Assembly: GCA_023336855.1 (NCBI GenBank)
Contig: JAMBLK010000088.1
Location: 1-24,875, forward strand
Direction of reading: 5' to 3'
Source of the DNA: Actinomycetes bacterium
GTDB lineage: Bacteria; Actinomycetota; Acidimicrobiia; Spongiisociales; UBA5794
DNA: 24,875 nucleotides
The translations under genes and the position numbers were made by a program. The notes under the pieces are model-generated. The model was not told the DNA's origin, searched no databases, and saw only the letters and a program-made list of their open reading frames with translations. Each line of letters opens with the position of its first letter. Position 1 is the first letter of the stretch. Positions 20,308 through 24,875 of this stretch are shown in pieces.

Positions 20308-22683
20308 TCATCGCCGGAACCGTCTCCGGAGCGAACCCAATCGGTACAGTGAGCGCGTGCGTTCCATGGGGGAGTAGCGAGTCGTGAGCCGCTCGCCCGT
20401 CAGCTCCATCGATCGGCGTGCGATCTCGACCTGCTCATCCGAAACGGTCTCGGCGCCGCCGTACACCGACCGGGTGTAAACGGTGGCCAACGGCGCCATC
20501 GCTCCATCGACCCGTGCCGCCAATTCATCCGGCGTCGAGGCTGGATCCGGTTCTTCAGACAGATCGGTGAGGCGTACGACTATCTCTTCCCACGCCGCCG
20601 AGATGTCGCCTTCGGAGAGGCGTCGCATCCGGCTGCGGTGGCGAATCCACTTGACGAGCGGCAGAGCGATGATGATGAGAATCACGAGTGTGGCGAAGAG
20701 GCCGGCGATCGGGATCCACCAGGGGAGACCCGAAGACGTTGTTCTCTCACCGCCAGTGCCGATGAAACCAGGCTCGGGGCGATTGGTGTCGGGTGCGAAG
20801 ATGCCACTGGGCAGGTTGGCGCCGGACGGGAACCGTGTGCGCTCCGGCTCGGGGATCTGGTTGAGGTACGCGGCGAGGTCGTAACCGAGCGCTTCCTCCA
20901 TCGCGTCGTAGCTTGTGGCGGGGTTCGCACCGTCACTGCGCGGTGTCGGATCGAAGCTGACCCATCCCTGGCTCGGGATCCACAGTTCGATCCAGGAGTG
21001 GGCGTTGTTGTCGCGGATCACCACTTCGTTGACACCGATGCGGTCACCGGGGGTGAAACCAAGGACGACCCTCGTCGGGATTCCGAGTGTGCGGGTCATG
21101 ACCGCCATCGACGTTGCGAACTGCTCGCAATAGCCCCTGCGGTACGAGGTGTTCTCCGGGTCGTCGTCGAACAGCCAGGTGGCGAGTACGTCGTCTCCGT
21201 GCCCCTGGCCACTGACGTCGAGGTCGTAGACGAAGCCTCCGGTCTCGCGGAACCAATGCTCGATCGCGAGGCCCTTCTCGAAGGATGTGGTGAGCCGCTG
21301 TGTTTGGGCGACTGCCTCTGCTCTGATGCGGGGGTCGATGCCGGGGGGGAGTTCGGTGTACGTTTCCGCATCCGGGAGCTCCCGGAGTTCCACATCGATG
21401 GGGTCCGGGACTGTCTCTCCTTGGTCGACGGCCTGGGAGAACAGGGGAGAGAGGCCGCCACCAGGAGCACCGGCGACCGCTGCGGGGTCGACCGCCGGGA
21501 TCTTGGCGAAGACCCTGTACTGCATCCCCTGATACGTTCTGTCCCCTCTGAAGAGAAGAGCAGTGTCGGCTCGACGGATGCGAAAAGCATCGACATCCTC
21601 GCCGTCGGCGCCGCCAACGGCGTAGGGAGTCGGTAGCCAGTCCTGCCCGAGCGCACCGATCTCGATGTCGACGGTGACACTCTCGGTCGGTCCGGTGTAC
21701 TCGTAGCCCTCTTCTTCCATGGGCGGCTCGTCCAATTCGTAGACCTTCGGGCGACTGGCCGACCATTGCCCGTTCTTGTAGGTCTCCATCGTGAGGAGCC
21801 GGAAGTACACGTCTTCGGGGCTGCCGGAATCGATATCGATCTTCGCTGTGAAGAGCGGGGTTCCCGTCTTGGAGACAAGCCCCTCATGGATGCTCACGTA
21901 CGGGTTGTAGGTGATGCTCCCATAGAACCCGCCGCCCAATCCTCCGGGAGTGCGCCAGGCCAGTACACCGTCGGCAGGGAGTTTCGGCCCGAGCAGCCCT
22001 GCGCCGAACACCGCGATGGTGACGGTCCCGGCGACGAGCAGTACTGCGAGCGGCGACGGAGCGTTGGAAGGAGGGCGTTGCCGATCACCGGACATCCTGC
22101 CGGCTCCCCGATCACGCTCATCGAGAGCGATGGAAAGGATCGTTCCTGCGACCAGCAAGATGAAGACACCGAGGATGATGAGGCCGCCGCTGCGTCGGTC
22201 AAGCGTTGCGAATTGGAGCGCAACGACGAGCGGTGGGAGGAGAGCGACGAACGGATGATCCTTCGAGAGGCCCCATGCGAGGAGGGATCCCAGCAGCCAG
22301 AACAGGCCGGTCAGGATCACGACGATGCCGGCGATCGGGCGGACCGGCTCGACGCCGTAGCGGATGATGTCGAAGGCGCGTTCGAGATCGGTCCAGAGCG
22401 CGCCCAGCCCGGCGAGTGTCGGGAAGATCAGGATGGACTCCGAGGGTGCAGCGAAACGTGTCGCCGCGATGAAGAGTGCACCGAGGTTGAGCAATGCGAT
22501 CCAGATCGTCCGCATTCGATAGGTGATGGCCGTCCATGTGACGATGAGTCCGATGGCGAGACCGGACAGTACGACGAGTTGCCACTTCGCTCCCGACCCC
22601 GTCGGCAGCAGCAGCCGGGTCAGCTCCCAGAAGGCGAAGCCGATCGATGCGAGGCCGGCTATCCAGCTGTAGCGGTAGACCAC
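20308..22683 (-). CDS. TgpA-like membrane transglutaminase
   Basis: This protein of about 791 residues has several N-terminal membrane helices (roughly the first 200 residues, DUF3488/TgpA N-region). A large extracytoplasmic part follows with a transglutaminase-like core: C519 in RRGYCEQFATSMAVMTRTLG, H562 in NNAHSWIELW and D578 in WVSFDPTPR. One more helix follows (WWIPIAGLFATLVILIII), then a cytoplasmic DUF4129-like tail (ISAAWEEIVVRLTDLSEE). The catalytic triad is intact. The substrate is unknown; TgpA of Pseudomonas is an essential envelope protein. GTG 22683 is preferred for its GGAG 5 nt upstream; GTG 22719 would add 12 residues and has a poorer ribosome site. It overlaps the DUF58 gene by 25 nt, third in the MoxR operon. 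Confidence 0.9.
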   Translation of the reverse strand: MVYRYSWIAGLASIGFAFWELTRLLLPTGSGAKWQLVVLSGLAIGLIVTWTAITYRMRTIWIALLNLGALFIAATRFAAPSESILIFPTLAGLGALWTDLERAFDIIRYGVEPVRPIAGIVVILTGLFWLLGSLLAWGLSKDHPFVALLPPLVVALQFATLDRRSGGLIILGVFILLVAGTILSIALDERDRGAGRMSGDRQRPPSNAPSPLAVLLVAGTVTIAVFGAGLLGPKLPADGVLAWRTPGGLGGGFYGSITYNPYVSIHEGLVSKTGTPLFTAKIDIDSGSPEDVYFRLLTMETYKNGQWSASRPKVYELDEPPMEEEGYEYTGPTESVTVDIEIGALGQDWLPTPYAVGGADGEDVDAFRIRRADTALLFRGDRTYQGMQYRVFAKIPAVDPAAVAGAPGGGLSPLFSQAVDQGETVPDPIDVELRELPDAETYTELPPGIDPRIRAEAVAQTQRLTTSFEKGLAIEHWFRETGGFVYDLDVSGQGHGDDVLATWLFDDDPENTSYRRGYCEQFATSMAVMTRTLGIPTRVVLGFTPGDRIGVNEVVIRDNNAHSWIELWIPSQGWVSFDPTPRSDGANPATSYDAMEEALGYDLAAYLNQIPEPERTRFPSGANLPSGIFAPDTNRPEPGFIGTGGERTTSSGLPWWIPIAGLFATLVILIIIALPLVKWIRHRSRMRRLSEGDISAAWEEIVVRLTDLSEEPDPASTPDELAARVDGAMAPLATVYTRSVYGGAETVSDEQVEIARRSMELTGERLTTRYSPMERTRSLYRLGSLRRRFRR

Positions 22684-23843
22684 GTCCGCTCCATTCCCTG
22701 TTTCCACGCCGACGCCCACCGCTCCGGTGATCGGGACGAGACCGTCGTTGCTCCGGCGCGAGCGAATTGCGTCATCTCGTCGCTCGACTCCGACCCGGAT
22801 GACATCACGATCGTTCGGTAGAAGTCGTTTCCGAGCGTCCGATACATGCCGAGCACGGGATCGTCCGGCACGCCGGTGACCAGAACGAGAACACCACCGG
22901 CTACTCCGGTGCGCCGGATGCGAGCAAGAGCTGTCTTGAGATCGAGACCCGGAACCGACTGCACGGCGGCGAGTTCTTCCATGGCGATCCCGTAGCCTTC
23001 AGCGCTGCTGATCACCGCCCCCGACCCGTTTCCGGCCCATAGCGTGGGCGTGTATCCGTTCCTGAACAGATGCCGGAATGCAGATGCGACACCGCGAACG
23101 GCATGTTCGAATGCTTCCGAATCCGGGTACACCGATTCGCGCGGATCGAGGAGGACCAGTGCTCTGGATTGCCACGGCATCTCGAGTTGGCGGATCATGA
23201 GTTCGTCGCGTTTGGCCGACGACGGCCAGTGAACCTTCCTGAGATCATCTCCCTGCTGGTACTCGCGAAGCGTGAAGAAGTCCTCGCCACCGGTCTGGGA
23301 GAAGTTCGCCCGAGAGGTGTTGACGGTGGGGTCGTGGCCACGACCGAGGGGGAGTCCGTCGAGGTCTTCCACGGCGGGATACACCACGAGACGATCGACC
23401 ATGCCTGCCATACCGCCCGCCTCTGACAGAGCGAGAGGGTCCCGAACCTGGACGATGGCCGGACCGACGGTGTAGACGCCGCGAGGACGACACAACACCT
23501 CGTAGCGGGCAACCATGGGATGGTGAGGCTCCACCCGATCGGCGACGAAACGTGCCGTGCCCAAACCGGAGACTTCGTCGAGGACGACGGCCTGGGCGAT
23601 TCGGCGATTTGTCGACAGGGTGACTTCTACGATCGCCCGGTCCCCGTCGTGTACCTGGAACGGGGTGACGTGGCGTGACACTCCAACGCTTGGAACCGTC
23701 GATCGCACGTATGCGACGCCGCCACCGATCGCCAGGACAAGGAAGAGGCCCACGCCGAGCATCAACCGTTCACCGAACACGACCCACAGGACGATCAGCG
23801 CGACACCGGCTCCGAGTGCTGCCCATCCGCGGGTCGTTGGCAT
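22659..23843 (-). CDS. DUF58 domain protein (von Willebrand A-like, MoxR-associated)
   Basis: This 394-residue protein has two N-terminal membrane helices (about residues 5-50) and a beta-rich segment. The DUF58 signature follows around residues 205-240: GGEDFFTLREYQQGDDLRKV, then HWPSSAKRDELMIRQLE. After it comes a vWA-like alpha/beta fold (SRALVLLDPRESVYPDSEAF). DUF58 proteins are regular partners of MoxR AAA+ ATPases and are thought to help assemble or activate envelope proteins. It starts 13 nt after the MoxR stop and overlaps the transglutaminase start, so the three are one operon. Confidence 0.9.
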   Translation of the reverse strand: MPTTRGWAALGAGVALIVLWVVFGERLMLGVGLFLVLAIGGGVAYVRSTVPSVGVSRHVTPFQVHDGDRAIVEVTLSTNRRIAQAVVLDEVSGLGTARFVADRVEPHHPMVARYEVLCRPRGVYTVGPAIVQVRDPLALSEAGGMAGMVDRLVVYPAVEDLDGLPLGRGHDPTVNTSRANFSQTGGEDFFTLREYQQGDDLRKVHWPSSAKRDELMIRQLEMPWQSRALVLLDPRESVYPDSEAFEHAVRGVASAFRHLFRNGYTPTLWAGNGSGAVISSAEGYGIAMEELAAVQSVPGLDLKTALARIRRTGVAGGVLVLVTGVPDDPVLGMYRTLGNDFYRTIVMSSGSESSDEMTQFARAGATTVSSRSPERWASAWKQGMERTWSTATAG

Positions 23844-23856
23844 CAGCGTCCCACCA

Positions 23857-24831
23857 TCATCCGGCGGCGACGCGCGTCCCCGGTACGGGCACGGTTCCGG
23901 TGACCGCTTCGAGGATCTTGTCGATGGTGACGCCTCGCATCTGGGCTTCGGGTCGCATGATCAGCCGGTGGTTGAGTACCGGTTGCAACACGCTCTTCAC
24001 GTCGTCCGGTGACACGTAATCGCGGCCTGCGACGGCCGCTGTTGTGCGGGCGGCTCGCTGCAGGAACAACGATGCTCGTGGAGACGCACCGAGGAGAAGG
24101 TCGGGCTCTTCTCTCGTAGCTTCGGCGATGTCGATGATGTATCCCTTCACGACGTCCGCGACGTGCACGTGAAGAGCGATCTCGGCCATCCGGACGACGT
24201 CCTCGGCGTGGATGACGGGTCGTAGGTCCTCGAACGTCGATCGGTCGCCGTGCGTGTCGAGCATCTCGAGTTCTTTGGAGCGGGTCGGGTATCCCATTCT
24301 GAGGCGCATCATGAAGCGGTCGAGTTGCGCCTCGGGCAGTGGATATGTGCCTTCGTGCTCGATCGGGTTCTGCGTCGCGACCACGATGAACGGCGGTCCG
24401 AGGGTTCGGGTCACTCCGTCGACGGTTACCTGAAGTTCCTCCATGGCCTCGAGCAGAGCTGCCTGCGTCTTTGGACTGGCGCGGTTGATCTCGTCTCCGA
24501 GGACGACGTTCGAGAAGATGGGGCCGGCACGGAACGTGAACGCTCCAGCTTCTCGATCCCAAACGGAGACTCCTGTGACGTCGGACGGGAGAAGGTCCGG
24601 GGTGAATTGGATCCGCTGATACGAACAATCGATCGATCGTGCCAACGACTTGGCCAGGAGGGTCTTCCCGACGCCAGGTACGTCTTCGATGAGGACGTGT
24701 CCGCCTGAGACGAGACACGAAGTGATGAGCTCGACGGTCTCCCTCTTGCCCTGGATGACATGCTCGATGTTGTCGGCAACGGCTGTGAACCGCTCGTCGA
24801 ACCAGGCCAATTCGTCCGCGGTCACTTGCAT
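23857..24831 (-). CDS. MoxR-family AAA+ ATPase
   Basis: This 324-residue ATPase has Walker A at about residues 51-58 (VPGVGKTL), Walker B with D113/E114 (VVLGDEINRASP), sensor 1 ATQNP at 152-156, and the EAQLDRFMMRL arginine-finger block. A C-terminal lid follows (GASPRASLFLQRAAR, YVSPDDVKSVLQPVLNHRLI). MoxR proteins act as chaperone-like motors for vWA/DUF58 partners. GGAGG 8 nt before ATG 24831 fixes the start. A TAGGCT box at 24870-24865 on the minus strand may be the operon promoter. The remaining 44 nt to the window edge hold nothing else recognisable. Confidence 0.93.
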   Translation of the reverse strand: MQVTADELAWFDERFTAVADNIEHVIQGKRETVELITSCLVSGGHVLIEDVPGVGKTLLAKSLARSIDCSYQRIQFTPDLLPSDVTGVSVWDREAGAFTFRAGPIFSNVVLGDEINRASPKTQAALLEAMEELQVTVDGVTRTLGPPFIVVATQNPIEHEGTYPLPEAQLDRFMMRLRMGYPTRSKELEMLDTHGDRSTFEDLRPVIHAEDVVRMAEIALHVHVADVVKGYIIDIAEATREEPDLLLGASPRASLFLQRAARTTAAVAGRDYVSPDDVKSVLQPVLNHRLIMRPEAQMRGVTIDKILEAVTGTVPVPGTRVAAG

Positions 24832-24875
24832 TGGGGAAGCCTCCGTTGTTCTGTCGCACGACCGAGCCTAGATGG

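Noticed and set aside
20638..21636. 332-codon and similar plus-strand frames opposite the transglutaminase
   Set aside because: They mirror the real gene, lack domains, and the minus strand carries an intact Cys-His-Asp triad.

Overview
This is a gene-dense, high-GC chromosomal segment, most likely from an uncultured actinobacterium, perhaps an Acidimicrobiia relative. The evidence is an F420-type luciferase-like oxidoreductase, a DUF3040 membrane protein next to dinB, a DUF3417-type alpha-glucan phosphorylase, an ArsA ATPase with an Hsp20-like C-terminal domain, and many start codons that look leaderless (TAnnnT about 6-8 nt upstream). The lineage is inferred from gene families and sequence style. 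I see no rRNA, tRNA, CRISPR array, transposase, integrase or phage gene, so this is chromosomal housekeeping DNA, not a mobile island.

Layout. 1-362 (-): N-terminal part of an LLM-family oxidoreductase. 371-432: a strong inverted repeat. 488-5465 (+): a small four-cysteine protein, then a tightly packed run of queG, a small membrane protein, a metallophosphoesterase, a methyltransferase, an SRPBCC protein, an ArsA-family ATPase and a 64-residue protein, mostly joined by ATGA/TGATG overlaps. 5524-7518 (-): a large beta-propeller lipoprotein. 7606-10151 (+): ROK glucokinase, a DUF1232 protein and a class I/II aminotransferase. 10148-12280 (-): alpha-glucan phosphorylase, tail-to-tail with the aminotransferase. 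12389-16675 (+): a complete type II fatty-acid synthesis core, fabD-fabH-fabG-acpP-fabF. 16726-17851 (-): a membrane-anchored cupredoxin-like protein without copper ligands and a histidine phosphatase. 17881-20065 (+): dinB, DUF3040 and a MerR-type regulator. 20308-24831 (-): a MoxR-DUF58-TgpA (transglutaminase) operon.

How the genes fit together. The fab cluster supplies acyl-ACP elongation (malonyl loading, initiation, ketoreduction, carrier, elongation). Glucokinase and glucan phosphorylase, 1.6 kb apart, are both entry points to hexose phosphates. The MoxR-DUF58-TgpA set is a recurrent envelope-associated module. From memory of actinobacterial synteny, dinB, DUF3040 and this module often lie near mraZ and the division/cell-wall cluster, so mraZ may lie just beyond the right edge.

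The most notable unexplained structures are noncoding. They are a 138-bp element with 31-bp terminal inverted repeats (20122-20259), related AGTAC/AGTAG-rich palindromes in the other spacious convergent gaps and in the left divergent gap, and a 29-bp divergent promoter between the histidine phosphatase and dinB. No gene cluster in the window looks like an undescribed defence or biosynthetic system.
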